A stretch of DNA of 27,593 nt from positions 1 to 27,593 of the IMG/VR virus record IMGVR_UViG_3300037487_000141; one strand, 5' to 3'. The translations under genes and the position numbers were made by a program. The notes under the pieces were generated by a model, which was not told the origin of the DNA, did no database searches, and saw nothing but the letters and a program-made list of their open reading frames with translations. The stretch is from a virus. Below are positions 1 through 8,377 of the stretch, piece by piece (positions within the stretch are counted from its first letter, which is position 1; every line of letters begins with the position of its first letter).

Positions 1-36
1 GTCCCCCTTCCCCTGCTTTCCTTCGCGACTTATGTT

Positions 37-65
37 TATATATATATAAGGGTTTGAATGCTCAA
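37..65 (-). promoter_or_regulatory. Possible sigma70-like promoter after the helicase gene
   Basis: On the minus strand TTGAGC (65-60) is followed after 17 bases by TATATA (42-37), inside a (TA)6 run. This lies in the 89-base stretch after the helicase stop codon, one of the longest gene-free stretches in the window, and would drive genes beyond the left edge. The match to TTGACA/TATAAT is partial (4 of 6 in each box) and an AT run makes chance matches easy. No start codon follows within the window. Confidence 0.3.
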
Positions 66-89
66 GGAATGATAGCGTTTGAAAGTAGA

Positions 90-1103
90 TTAGAAAGTAA
101 CCTGATTGGCGGAATACAAGCCATTGTCAGACAATATCTTGTTAGCTTTGTGAAGGCGTTTAAGATAGCGATAGAAGGTGGATTCAGATACTTCCAACTT
201 TCCGATGATATGGCGACATAAATCCCCCGCCTGCCACTGCTTCGAACCCATCTCGGTTAGGAACCTTTTATCGTCAACCGCCTTGTGCGCTCCTGGCTTC
301 TTTAGCTTGTCTGGATTGAGCGAGAAGTTGGCTTGGAACAGCGGGTAGTGCCACTGCACCACAAAGCTATCTACCGGCGGGAAGTTACGTAGCGTGATGT
401 CACAGGTGTAGCTCTTCTCATCCTCCTCGTGGGCAGTCAGAACGACCAGCGTGTCGGGATTACGGGCGAACACGCCCGACCCACTGAAGCGGTCAATCGA
501 CTCTGCACCCGACTTGTTGCCCTTGCTGAAGTGGTGCGACAGGATGACCGACAAGTTGTGGCGCACCGACAGAGCCTCAAATTCGTTCATCAAACTGGCC
601 ATATCGCCAGCGCAGTTTTCGTCACGATCGCCCATGAGCATATAGTTTGGATCTAAGACAACGGCTTGGTATCCCTTCCCCTCGATCTCCTTCTCAATCT
701 GCGGGCGGATCAGCGTTAGGTCAGCCGCATAACCCCGTAGCGTCCAAGTGGCGAAGTCATCCACCTTCCCCTCTAGCCCCTTTGCCGCAATCACATCAGC
801 TAAGCGATTGCGAAAACTCCATTCCTGAATCTCAAAGTTAATAAACAATACCTTGCACGGCTTACACTCCTGCCCCCACCACGGCACTCCAGCGTGTAGC
901 GATAAGGCTAGGTCAATCAGCGACCATGACTTGTACGCCTTGCTCCCTCCGCCCAGCAGTAGCTTGCCCCCTCGGTGCAGGATGCCATCGATCAATACCT
1001 CTGGCTCATCCATCCTCTCCTGCATCAAATCGGTGTAAGACTTAATCGGCGGCCATTCATCGGTCTTGGGTTTCACTCCTAGTGCTACGGCTGGCTCAAT
1101 CAT
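90..1103 (-). CDS. RepA-like replicative helicase / AAA_25-type ATPase
   Basis: This 337-residue protein is probably the phage replicative helicase or a RepA/RecA-fold ATPase that unwinds or remodels DNA at the fork. A Walker A-type loop GGGSKAYKS is at residues 51-59, a Walker B VVLD at 148-151, and an ILSHH segment at 187-191 resembles the sensor/motif 3 region of RepA-like hexameric helicases. The pattern FSGSGVFARNPDTLVVL near 206-222 is typical of the family. The C-terminal 70 residues look like a winged-helix DNA-binding tail (STFYRYLKRLHK). The start at 1103 was chosen because its ATG overlaps the primase stop as ATGA; an upstream in-frame start at 1124 would lie inside the primase gene. 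Pairing with a primase supports a replication role. Confidence is high for the ATPase fold, moderate for helicase activity. Confidence 0.85.
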   Translation of the reverse strand: MIEPAVALGVKPKTDEWPPIKSYTDLMQERMDEPEVLIDGILHRGGKLLLGGGSKAYKSWSLIDLALSLHAGVPWWGQECKPCKVLFINFEIQEWSFRNRLADVIAAKGLEGKVDDFATWTLRGYAADLTLIRPQIEKEIEGKGYQAVVLDPNYMLMGDRDENCAGDMASLMNEFEALSVRHNLSVILSHHFSKGNKSGAESIDRFSGSGVFARNPDTLVVLTAHEEDEKSYTCDITLRNFPPVDSFVVQWHYPLFQANFSLNPDKLKKPGAHKAVDDKRFLTEMGSKQWQAGDLCRHIIGKLEVSESTFYRYLKRLHKANKILSDNGLYSANQVTF

Positions 1104-2029
1104 TTCCCCTCCTTTGAGAACCACAAAAGGTTCTGTGTCTTTTCTTCTCTCTTTGCCCCAGCAATCCTTACCGGTTGGCTTGGCTTAAACAGTGCAGGGT
1201 CGCATCCCAACGGAACAAGGAAAGCTTTTAGTTGCTTCTCCCACTCCTCGACTGGCGGGTTCTCAAACCAGCCATGTAAACTCTTTCCAGCGGTATCAAT
1301 AATTGCGTATAACCGCATACGAAACTTCTCCCGCAACACCCCAAACACCGCCCCCATCTCCCCCTTGCTCAGTGTGTCTGACTCGATGACTAGGTACTTG
1401 CGCTTGACTACGTTCTCATTGGCGCGGCTGATGCAATCTGGAGCAAACACTGCGCCCGTGGTAAACTGCCCGATGGGTGCATCTAACTTACTCCACTCGG
1501 CTTGGCTGCGGAAGTTCTGCGGGTGATTGCCACTATCCTTGACCGCCCCAATCCAGATCACATCGTCGGGTGCGAACAAGGATAGGAACAACTTGTAGCC
1601 TTGGTCAGGGTCAGACAACCGCACCGGCGACTCATCAAACATATCCGCAGGGTCCCAATGGTAATGGGTCAAATACCTAGACTTATTTGATTCAGCGATA
1701 GTGGTGATGCGCTTGAGTATATCCCCTTCCGCCGTTGGCTTGGGCAAAGACACACTCGCTGTGCCAGAAGACATAATGTTAACAGGTCGATAGAGCGGAT
1801 CGTTGAGGATGGCTTTACGCAGCTTGCGGTTAGCCTCATCGCGGTAGGCAATGCAACTGGTGTGCCAGCAAAAGATCGTCGGCACGCTATCGACAAACAC
1901 AGTCGTATCCCGCACCCGAGTGTGGCTGGTATGCGTGGCCTCCCCAGGACACCGGCACAGCCCGTGGGCATCGCTCTGCCAATCCACTTGGCCAACGATC
2001 TCTTCAGCTTTGCGTTGTGATTCGATCAT
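1100..2029 (-). CDS. DNA primase, zinc-finger plus archaeo-eukaryotic-type (AEP) primase domain
   Basis: This 309-residue protein probably makes primers for phage DNA replication. The N-terminus has a CxC...CxHxxC cluster (C25, C27, C54, H56, C59) consistent with a zinc-binding domain. The core carries YLVIESD (212-218) and DTAGKSLHGWF (245-255), followed by VRIAGAKR (287-294). These match the catalytic acid, the His-containing motif and the basic motif of RepB/AEP-type phage primases. It overlaps the helicase gene by 4 bases (ATGA), so the two are probably translated together. The ATG at 2029 is preferred; a GTG at 2065 would add 12 residues. A 45-81 base gap upstream breaks the overlap chain here, so this pair may be expressed separately from the genes before it. 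Confidence 0.82.
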   Translation of the reverse strand: MIESQRKAEEIVGQVDWQSDAHGLCRCPGEATHTSHTRVRDTTVFVDSVPTIFCWHTSCIAYRDEANRKLRKAILNDPLYRPVNIMSSGTASVSLPKPTAEGDILKRITTIAESNKSRYLTHYHWDPADMFDESPVRLSDPDQGYKLFLSLFAPDDVIWIGAVKDSGNHPQNFRSQAEWSKLDAPIGQFTTGAVFAPDCISRANENVVKRKYLVIESDTLSKGEMGAVFGVLREKFRMRLYAIIDTAGKSLHGWFENPPVEEWEKQLKAFLVPLGCDPALFKPSQPVRIAGAKREEKTQNLLWFSKEGK

Positions 2030-2075
2030 AAAATTAAAACCCAGCTTTGTTGAAAGGGGTCGCACACGGACCCGT

Positions 2076-2092
2076 TGCAGGATCTCCCTGCA
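2076..2092 (-). other. Hairpin in the gap upstream of the primase gene
   Basis: A perfect 6-bp inverted repeat, TGCAGG and CCTGCA with a 5-base loop, lies in the short gap between the stop codon at 2111 and the primase start. No T-run follows, so it is not a clear terminator. It could be a processing site or could affect primase translation. It is short enough to be chance. Confidence 0.3.
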
Positions 2093-2110
2093 CGCTATGC
2101 GCTGGATTGG

Positions 2111-2485
2111 TTAGCACCCTGCTAAAATGTTGTACTCCCTGTTGTCGCATTCTTCGTATTGATTCAAGAATGGAATATCGCCAGCGCACAAATTCCTATA
2201 CTCTGGAATTGCTGATAATGTTTTGTGTAGCTCAATTGGATCAACCTTGTCTCTGACTACAGCATGGTGAAAATTCGTCATCCAATAATGACCAGATTTA
2301 TCCGCATAAATTGGGTAGGAATCATTCATGCAAGCTCCAATCGTATGTGCATATCCATATTTAGATTCAAAATCCTTTAATGTTGCATCACAATAGCAAC
2401 CTTCTTCTTGGTGATAAATTAAAACCGAATGTGGAGAACCGTGCCTATAAGCCAAGGTTACTTTGGTTGATTTATTTTTATTCAT
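2111..2485 (-). CDS. Hypothetical protein, AT-rich gene
   Basis: This 124-residue protein is not recognised. It is polar, has seven Cys/His-rich patches (for example GCYCDA near 29-34 and ECDNREYN near the end) and no membrane segment or signal peptide. Its start overlaps the previous stop by 4 bases (ATGA), which supports it as a real gene. Base composition is unlike the neighbours: 2341-2400 has only 19 G+C of 60. It forms, with the gene before it, an AT-rich two-gene patch that looks like a recent insertion. It is the last member of the overlapping chain that begins at 9263. Confidence 0.6.
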   Translation of the reverse strand: MNKNKSTKVTLAYRHGSPHSVLIYHQEEGCYCDATLKDFESKYGYAHTIGACMNDSYPIYADKSGHYWMTNFHHAVVRDKVDPIELHKTLSAIPEYRNLCAGDIPFLNQYEECDNREYNILAGC

Positions 2486-2706
2486 TTCCTAGTCCATTCA
2501 AATTGAGACATATAAAGTTTGTTCATTTTGCGTTTTATGGTTTTAGGCCATTTGATTACTTTGTCGCTTTCGTGACCATAAAGACTAACCACGGCACGCC
2601 CTAGTAATTTATATGCGGTTTTCGTTTCTCCTCGTATACCTCCTTGTCCACCAAGCAGAATAAAAAGGACTCTTGCCTCTTTAGGTGTCAATTGATTGTC
2701 GTTCAT
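2482..2706 (-). CDS. Small basic hypothetical protein
   Basis: This 74-residue, Lys/Arg-rich protein is unrecognised. The segment LTPKEARVLFILLGGQGG followed by a second helical stretch (TKTAYKLLGRAVVSLYG) could form a helix-turn-helix, but no family match can be claimed. ATGA overlaps at both ends tie it to the GT9 glycosyltransferase upstream and to the gene at 2111. It shares the AT-rich composition of that downstream gene, and the two probably arrived together. Confidence 0.55.
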   Translation of the reverse strand: MNDNQLTPKEARVLFILLGGQGGIRGETKTAYKLLGRAVVSLYGHESDKVIKWPKTIKRKMNKLYMSQFEWTRK

Positions 2707-3844
2707 TTAACTTCCTCCAACTCCACCACCTTCTTTGCCGCCTCGACAATATCTTCCGCTGTGATGTTGCGTAGCGCATTGCACCACATCTGCGTCTTCT
2801 TGGTTCGGTTGGTCGCGTCCTTACACTTGGCCTGCGGCAACCCCGCCTGCGGTCGGCAAGGCGCGTGCGGGCAGGTATCGGGCTTGAAGATGGGTACCGA
2901 TTTAGGATAATGTAAACAGCGGTCAGTTGGATCGTAACTTCCCCAAAGACTGACGCAGGCTGTATCCAACCCCGCTGCCATGTGTGTAACCGATGAGTCC
3001 GGCGCAACGACAAACTCTGCTCCTTGAATGACGGGGAACAGCGTGCGTATGTTGGCGGTCGCGTTAAACAGATCCACCACCCGCTTACTATCCACCCTAA
3101 AGTCAACTGACTTGTCCATTCCGATGATGACTGCGGAATGGTCAGGGAAGGCTTCGAGCAGAGCCTCCACCGCCAACTTACCCAGCGCAGGCGGGTAGGT
3201 ACGGGTCGGACCGCTGGAGGAAACATGGTAGGCAAAATACTTTGGCGGTAGCGGCCACACCCCGATCTTCTTTAGCTCGTCGGTGTCAGGCTGGACGGTG
3301 TAGATGTATGGCTTCTTATACTTGGCATCGACTAACCGAATATCCCCAGCCCTGCCATTTACGTCAGCCACAATCCCTTCCGCCCCCATCCACAGGTAGA
3401 TCCTGTCGTAGTGATTGCCAGGACCAGTGCCTAGCTCTGTGCCTCCTACCTTCCCGCTGAACAGATCATCCAGCGGAACGTGTGCCTCGTAACTAGCCCA
3501 CGCCTCAGCCGTTGGTGGTAAGGGCAACACCCGCGCTCCCAGCCCAGCGTACAAGGGCATATTGCGGGCAGGGCAGTAGACATCGACCGCACCCCCCGAA
3601 GTCTCGATTAGGTATCGGATAACACCCGTTGCCATGATCGCATCCCCGATTGCACCAGCGCGGTAGACCGCTGTTGTCCCGCCCTCGGCTCGGCCTGGGT
3701 AATACGGCTTGATTAGGTGCGGAATCGGTATCCCATCGGTAAACGGCGCGTTGACTAGCTCGTCGGGCAGGATGTAGCTACAGCGTGGCCACAGCTTATT
3801 ATCGTCGACGACGGTTACAGCGTTGGTGTTATTGGTCCATAGTT

Positions 3845-3848
<4 letters not shown>
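2703..3848 (-). CDS. Glycosyltransferase family 9 (heptosyltransferase-like)
   Basis: This 381-residue protein is predicted to transfer a sugar from a nucleotide-sugar donor. The N-terminal Rossmann half has the GT9 signature RAGAIGDAIMATGVIRYL (63-80). The C-terminal half has VVAPDSSVTHMAAGLD (280-295) followed by SLWGSYDPTDR (300-310), which is the donor-binding region of the heptosyltransferase/ADP-heptose family. A Cys cluster follows (TCPHAPC...KC...WC). The gene starts on an ATGA overlap with the DNA methyltransferase stop and ends on another, so its expression is probably coupled to read-through of the methyltransferase frame. GT9 enzymes usually build LPS. In this phage context the acceptor could be DNA (modified cytosine) or a host surface glycan; the sequence does not decide. 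Confidence 0.85.
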
Positions 3849-4705
<857 letters not shown>

Positions 4706-4709
<4 letters not shown>

Positions 4710-4882
4710 GCCTCCACCATCTCCTTACAAATCAAAGCCACCGCATCGACCATAGTAATGATCTGGATAAAGTTAACCGACCTACCATGCGTGGCGAGGT
4801 TGCGCTCCTCAACCAACCTCTCCCTTGCCGTCAGTAGCATATCCCTCGCCCAGCGCAGTCTCTGTTTTTGGTCGTCAGTCAT
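4706..4882 (-). CDS. Small helical hypothetical protein upstream of the methyltransferase
   Basis: A 58-residue reading frame: ATG at 4882 overlaps the previous stop (ATGA) and its TGA at 4706-4708 overlaps the methyltransferase GTG (GTGA). The protein starts MTDDQKQRLRWARDML and is charged and helical throughout, with no Cys pair or membrane span. It contains its own downstream signals: AAGGAG and GGAGG near its 3' end serve as ribosome-binding sites for the methyltransferase. Function unknown; the double overlap makes it very likely real. Confidence 0.7.
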
Positions 4883-5079
4883 ACTTTTTCAAAAGCTCCA
4901 GTGAGTAGGTTAAGGTTCCAGCCATTGCCGTGAAACTTGTCGTACAACATCTGGTTCATAATCCACGCTAGGGGTGAGACGTTGGTATCCAGCAACCGCC
5001 CAGGCTGGCAGGCGTTACGCTCTAGCAACTCGGCCAATGCCTTCACCTCCAGCCGTGCGTATTTGTATAATGCTTTCAT
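4879..5079 (-). CDS. Small hypothetical protein
   Basis: This 66-residue protein is unrecognised. It begins MKALYKYARLEVKALAELLERN, a likely amphipathic helix, and its second half is rich in Asn, Leu and aromatic residues (LAWIMNQMLYDKFHGNGWNLN). Both ends are 4-base ATGA overlaps with neighbours, which fixes start and frame. No signal peptide or membrane segment. Confidence 0.65.
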   Translation of the reverse strand: MKALYKYARLEVKALAELLERNACQPGRLLDTNVSPLAWIMNQMLYDKFHGNGWNLNLLTGAFEKV

Positions 5080-5675
5080 GCTGTTTCTTCACCCACCACG
5101 CTGTCAAAGCCTTGCTCTTCGGCGTGGTAGGTTGACGTTTGTACCCGAAGCCAATCTGGTTTGGCAATAGGTTTCTTGCCTGTGAAAGAAGTTTCTGTGA
5201 ACAACACATTGTTGCCTGGCACACACGTCATCCGTCCATTATGCAGGGCGATGAAATGATGCGACTTTGTTTGACTTGGCTCCAAACTGTAGGCATCGCC
5301 GTACGGCTCGGCGGTAAACATATAGCTTCCACCCATCCACTCCTGCCTGCTGGCAATCCACACATTGCAGTCCAACTCGCGCAAGTAATCAAATTCGATT
5401 GTCGAAAAGTTGTACCCAAAACAATCCCAGCGTTGTGCGTCCCGCAACTCCCACTTGTGGGTGTGTCCTGCTGGATCGTGGCAGATAGCTGACAAGGGTA
5501 AGCCTCGGTAAAGCGCACCGCATTTAAGCATCACGGTGCAAGCCCAAGCTCTATGCGGCACGCTGGATAACCCAAACCAAACCGCATCCTCCCAGCCCTG
5601 CACTTGGCCTTGGCTACAGACAGACTTATCCACCGACACGTACTGGTGGCGGGGTAGGTTAGCGGCGTGGGTCAT
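5076..5675 (-). CDS. Hypothetical protein, Trp/Cys-rich, 199 residues
   Basis: The start at 5675 was chosen because its ATG overlaps the oxygenase stop as ATGA; longer in-frame starts (5726, 5771) would overlap that gene by 55 bases or more. The protein begins MTHAANLPRHQYVSVDKSVC and is rich in Trp, Tyr, Cys and His (for example HDPAGHTHKWELRDAQRWDC, EWMGGSYMF). No catalytic motif is recognised. It sits directly after a 2OG-Fe(II) oxygenase and may be a partner or a substrate-specific factor, but that is only positional. Conserved phage hypothetical is the safe call. Confidence 0.65.
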   Translation of the reverse strand: MTHAANLPRHQYVSVDKSVCSQGQVQGWEDAVWFGLSSVPHRAWACTVMLKCGALYRGLPLSAICHDPAGHTHKWELRDAQRWDCFGYNFSTIEFDYLRELDCNVWIASRQEWMGGSYMFTAEPYGDAYSLEPSQTKSHHFIALHNGRMTCVPGNNVLFTETSFTGKKPIAKPDWLRVQTSTYHAEEQGFDSVVGEETA

Positions 5676-6244
5676 CGCCAAGCTGGTCCAGTTAGCCAAG
5701 CCACCAATACCCAGCGCGTTCCCCATATAGGCGCACGCGCTCTGTGTTCGACGTAGGATGGAAACCAACACCCCGCCCCTTGCTCGCGGATAAAGCGTAC
5801 GTTCTCAATGTCAGCCTTTACTTGCAGTCCACCGCCCAGGTACTCAGTCGGCGCGGATAGGTTGACCACTGCCGTCAGCTTGCGTACTGGAGCCTCAGAG
5901 GTGTAGCAATCCCAATGCCAGCTAAACTTCTGCAACGGCGAGTAGCGTAGGATCTGCAACTGCTGGATGCCTTGGATGTCGAAACGCCATTGCTCGGCAT
6001 TGATGATGTCTGTAAGTTCTCGCATCACCTTGTAGATCCACTCGTAATGTTTTGCGAATGGAACCCAGCACGATGTACAGGTTCGCGTACGCGATACTGT
6101 ACGTGTCACCCCATCCTTGGCCAGCACCGGCGCACGTTTCATCCCGATCACTTCTGCGTCTTGGCGCAGCATCATGCACTGCGCTGGGGTCAGCACATAG
6201 CGGTCAACCGCCGCCGTTAATACCTTTTGTCGGAACTCACTCAC
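5672..6244 (-). CDS. 2-oxoglutarate/Fe(II)-dependent oxygenase
   Basis: This 190-residue protein has the double-stranded beta-helix iron-binding triad: HWD (H110, D112) and the distal His in VEHRA (H167), with R177 in TRW placed to bind 2-oxoglutarate. The segment LTAVVNLSAPTEYLGGGLQV (123-142) is typical of prolyl-4-hydroxylase-like (PKHD/2OG-FeII_Oxy_3) proteins. It should couple oxidative decarboxylation of 2-oxoglutarate to hydroxylation of a substrate. Such enzymes are common in aquatic phages with mostly unknown substrates. In a cluster with a C5-methyltransferase and two glycosyltransferases, 5-methylcytosine is a possible substrate (inference). GTG start at 6244; its first 8 bases overlap the small membrane protein gene, the only junction in the chain that is not 4 bases. 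Confidence 0.85.
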   Translation of the reverse strand: MSEFRQKVLTAAVDRYVLTPAQCMMLRQDAEVIGMKRAPVLAKDGVTRTVSRTRTCTSCWVPFAKHYEWIYKVMRELTDIINAEQWRFDIQGIQQLQILRYSPLQKFSWHWDCYTSEAPVRKLTAVVNLSAPTEYLGGGLQVKADIENVRFIREQGAGCWFPSYVEHRARAPIWGTRWVLVAWLTGPAWR

Positions 6245-6389
6245 GAAATAACTCTATGATATACTCAATCATCTTGATGGTGATGTAGGAGGCGGTTGCC
6301 ACGATTGAGACGAACACCGCCATGAACAAGATCGTCCAGGCGAAGAAGGTGAACAAGTCGCCCAAGAAATTAACGATGTGCAAAGTCAT
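6237..6389 (-). CDS. Small single-span membrane protein (50 residues)
   Basis: A 50-residue frame with ATG at 6389 overlapping the previous stop (ATGA). It begins MTLHIVNFLGDLFTFFAW and continues TILFMAVFVSIVATASYITI, one long hydrophobic stretch of about 30 residues (roughly 13-38), then a short charged tail ending IELFRE. It is an inner-membrane peptide; holin-like, superinfection-exclusion or host-takeover roles are all possible. It lies away from the other lysis-like genes. Confidence 0.7.
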   Translation of the reverse strand: MTLHIVNFLGDLFTFFAWTILFMAVFVSIVATASYITIKMIEYIIELFRE

Positions 6390-6685
6390 ACTTCCATCAT
6401 CCTCAAAAGTCGGCGCGTGTCGATGTCAATTCCACTAGCCCTGCACCACCACGTCACCGTGCCGTTCTTAAAGTCGCGCAACAGCTTTCGGATCTCCAGC
6501 GTGTTGTTGTATTCTGGGCACTCGGTAAGATCCCGCCCCGTGAAGCAAGGCACAACCTTCATGCCCTTCACCGCCCCCCGCCGGCGCAGTAACCGCAAGT
6601 CCTCAATCGCTCGCAGTGCCACCTCTCCCGCCAGTTGTTGCAAACGATCATCACGATGGCCTCTGGTTAGTTGCGTGCTTCTCAT
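6386..6685 (-). CDS. Basic hypothetical protein, 99 residues
   Basis: Unrecognised phage protein, strongly basic (many Arg), starting MRSTQLTRGHRDDRLQQLAG. Helical segments ALRAIEDLRLLRRRGAV (24-40) and IRKLLRDF flank a short Pro/Cys region (VVPCFTGRDLTECPEY). Its C-terminus WWCRASGIDIDTRRLLRMMEV could be a helix pair. Nucleic-acid binding is plausible from charge only. ATGA overlaps at both ends fix its frame. Confidence 0.65.
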   Translation of the reverse strand: MRSTQLTRGHRDDRLQQLAGEVALRAIEDLRLLRRRGAVKGMKVVPCFTGRDLTECPEYNNTLEIRKLLRDFKNGTVTWWCRASGIDIDTRRLLRMMEV

Positions 6686-6894
6686 TTCTTCTTACGTTGA
6701 GATTGATGCCAAAGAGCGTACTCGTTCCAAAGCCTGCAAGCCTCGTTGGCCGCCTCCAACGTCTCAAAGAGATCGTCCAACGGCGGAAAGCCAGTCGGCG
6801 GACGCGAGCCGTAAAGTCGTGGTCCAATGACGTTGCCCGCCAGCGTGTGTAGTCTGTAGCGACCACACTCCTCGACTACCTTAATCTCCGTCAC
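6682..6894 (-). CDS. Small basic hypothetical protein, 70 residues
   Basis: Starts MTEIKVVEECGRYRLHTLAG, suggesting a short beta-hairpin N-terminus, followed by a Pro/Gly linker (RPPTGFPPLDDLF) and a C-terminal helix ending in lysines (QSQRKKK). No family recognised. ATGA overlaps at both ends; it follows the DxD glycosyltransferase directly. Confidence 0.65.
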   Translation of the reverse strand: MTEIKVVEECGRYRLHTLAGNVIGPRLYGSRPPTGFPPLDDLFETLEAANEACRLWNEYALWHQSQRKKK

Positions 6895-7568
6895 CGCCCT
6901 AGCTCTTTTAACTTGGCCTCATCCGCCGCAATCGTGGCCGCTAATTTATCCAGATTATTTGACTGCCCTGCGTAATGTATAATGTAGGCATCCTTGTGGC
7001 GGTCTAGGCCGTACTGCTCTTCCACGCTGGTCATGCAATTGTAGGCAGGATCTAACCCCGACAACGGGATGTCCCACAGGTGCGCTTGGATATTCGCCCA
7101 GGTTTGCATCCCAAAGTGATTAGGAATCACACCCAGCGGGGGTAGGGATAGTAAGCCAACGTGCTTGCGCCGGATGGCAAATACGCCGAAGTTAAAGTAG
7201 TAGGTAGGCGTAATCGTCCCGCCATACTGCGCGGCCAGCTTCTTCATGCCCTCCTTGCGGTCTAGGAAATCCCCTTCGTCAAACGCAATAAAGCCGTCAT
7301 TGCCTTCTTCCTTTGGGTTGGCAAAGTCATCGCAGTCCTTGGCGACTAAGCAGTCAGCGTCGATATAGATACACTGCTCGTAGCCCCGCCCGACCAGTAT
7401 ATTCCCAATGAGCGACTTGTTATAGTCTTTCGGGTCCATCACTGAGCGGTTAATACAGATGAAGTCGATCTGGTTACGCTTGGCAAAATCCTCAATGCGC
7501 GGCTGGGTAAGGGACAGAACCTTATCCCACTCCGTGCCAAACGACATAGTGACTACGGCTCGCTTCAT
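6891..7568 (-). CDS. DxD-type (GT8-like) glycosyltransferase
   Basis: This 225-residue protein has the GT-A fold signature: a metal-binding YIDADCLV (68-75, DxD-type DAD at 70-72), a central YYFNFGVFAIRR (123-134), a helix beginning HFGMQTWANIQ (151-161) and a C-terminal HYAG (198-201), as in GT8 family enzymes. It should transfer a sugar from a UDP- or similar nucleotide-sugar donor with a divalent metal. The acceptor is unknown: host glycan, phage protein or hydroxymethylated DNA base are possible. It is in the same overlapping chain as the oxygenase, methyltransferase and GT9 enzyme. ATGA overlaps at both ends. Phage proteins of this size and pattern are common in aquatic viruses. Confidence 0.8.
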   Translation of the reverse strand: MKRAVVTMSFGTEWDKVLSLTQPRIEDFAKRNQIDFICINRSVMDPKDYNKSLIGNILVGRGYEQCIYIDADCLVAKDCDDFANPKEEGNDGFIAFDEGDFLDRKEGMKKLAAQYGGTITPTYYFNFGVFAIRRKHVGLLSLPPLGVIPNHFGMQTWANIQAHLWDIPLSGLDPAYNCMTSVEEQYGLDRHKDAYIIHYAGQSNNLDKLAATIAADEAKLKELGR

Positions 7569-7753
7569 TTCCTGACTGCGTATTTCAAGGCTTCAGAAAT
7601 GACATACGCCACCACGGCATCTCTATCGATCTTTAATAGTTGCAGACCAATCTTGTATAATTCTTGATTAGTCTTGTCATCCATCGTCACGTCGACCAGA
7701 ACGGCTTTGGGCGCGGGTCGTGACTTGCCAAACGTGATTGTTCCTAATTTCAT
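7565..7753 (-). CDS. Small hypothetical protein, 62 residues
   Basis: The ATG at 7753 is chosen over 7768 because it makes an ATGA overlap with the preceding stop and has AAGGAAG about 7 bases upstream. The protein begins MKLGTITFGKSRPAPKAVLV, a likely beta-strand start, followed by helices (NQELYKIGLQLL and DAVVAYVISEALKYAV). This strand-helix-helix order recalls ribbon-helix-helix regulators, but no signature residue proves it. Confidence 0.65.
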   Translation of the reverse strand: MKLGTITFGKSRPAPKAVLVDVTMDDKTNQELYKIGLQLLKIDRDAVVAYVISEALKYAVRK

Positions 7754-7905
7754 TTTACTTCCTTCCATATTTTACCGTGTTTGTCTAAGTCGCTCGATAA
7801 AAGCATGACCTTGCTGTAGAATCTGTAGCCAATCCCCAACCGCAGAATGGTGCGGCTGATGGTATCTCCCAGCCGGTATAACAGCCATGACAAAGCCAGC
7901 TTCAT
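7750..7905 (-). CDS. Small amphipathic/membrane-associated protein, 51 residues
   Basis: A 51-residue frame whose ATG at 7905 overlaps the preceding stop (ATGA) and whose TGA overlaps the next ATG. It begins MKLALSWLLYRLGDTISR and continues TILRLGIGYRFYSKVMLL, hydrophobic with regularly placed Arg/Lys, and ends DLDKHGKIWKEVK. The pattern suggests a membrane-surface amphipathic helix or a short hairpin. I recall very similar small proteins in other phages, without known function. It lies opposite a longer frame (7772-8062) that is not coding. Confidence 0.75.
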   Translation of the reverse strand: MKLALSWLLYRLGDTISRTILRLGIGYRFYSKVMLLSSDLDKHGKIWKEVK

Positions 7906-8084
7906 TTGTCATTGGGATCGTAGTCTTCCCAAGTAACGTGTTTGCACGCCTCGATTGCTTCTTCTCGTCCTTCGAATGTGTCGAAGTGAACCCAATCATC
8001 TTCCCTGCCCTCACCCGCTTCGTCGATGTACACCGCCCACTCTGGGTTGCCATTCTCGTCAAACTCCTTCTTTATCCATCTCAT
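7902..8084 (-). CDS. Small acidic hypothetical protein, 60 residues
   Basis: Strongly acidic protein beginning MRWIKKEFDENGNPEWAVYI, with an apparent beta-hairpin, then Asp/Glu-rich segments (DEAGEGREDDWVHFDTFEG) and EEAIEACKHVTWEDYDPNDK. The acidic, compact composition resembles DNA-mimic or small regulatory phage proteins, but that is speculation. ATGA overlaps at both ends. Confidence 0.65.
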   Translation of the reverse strand: MRWIKKEFDENGNPEWAVYIDEAGEGREDDWVHFDTFEGREEAIEACKHVTWEDYDPNDK

Positions 8085-8377
8085 AGTCGCGGCACCTCCT
8101 TCTTAATTTGTGCGAGCGTAAACAAGCAGCGCACCAACGCACGCTCCAAGTGGTCAGTTGCCGTCTCGCCATTGTTGTCGGGACAGGGTGTAGACTTATG
8201 CAATTGCATCTGCGCCGTGGCAAGGTGCCGGACGGCTCTGGCGATATGGTAGTCGTGGGTAGGCCGATCCTTCTCCAGCCAATCGCCGTAGGCAGACTTC
8301 TCCGACCCCCGACCCATAATGCGCCACACGATGTCGGCGGCGGCATCACCCATCTCGGCTATGGTAGGGGCAGTCAT
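8081..8377 (-). CDS. Hypothetical helical protein, possibly related to DUF5664
   Basis: This 98-residue protein is mostly helical, with DYHIARAVRHLATAQMQL (42-59) and, after a loop CPDNNGETATD, HLERALVRCLFTLAQIKKE. The order 'YGDW...RHL...HL..A' weakly recalls the DUF5664 proteins (annotated as dATP/dGTP pyrophosphohydrolase-like in phages). The similarity is only by eye, so no activity is assigned. ATGA overlaps join it to the micro-ORF before and the acidic protein after. Confidence 0.6.
   Translation of the reverse strand: MTAPTIAEMGDAAADIVWRIMGRGSEKSAYGDWLEKDRPTHDYHIARAVRHLATAQMQLHKSTPCPDNNGETATDHLERALVRCLFTLAQIKKEVPRL

Noticed and set aside
7772-8062. A 96-residue minus-strand frame
   Set aside because: It overlaps two better supported frames (51 and 60 residues) that are joined by ATGA overlaps to their neighbours.
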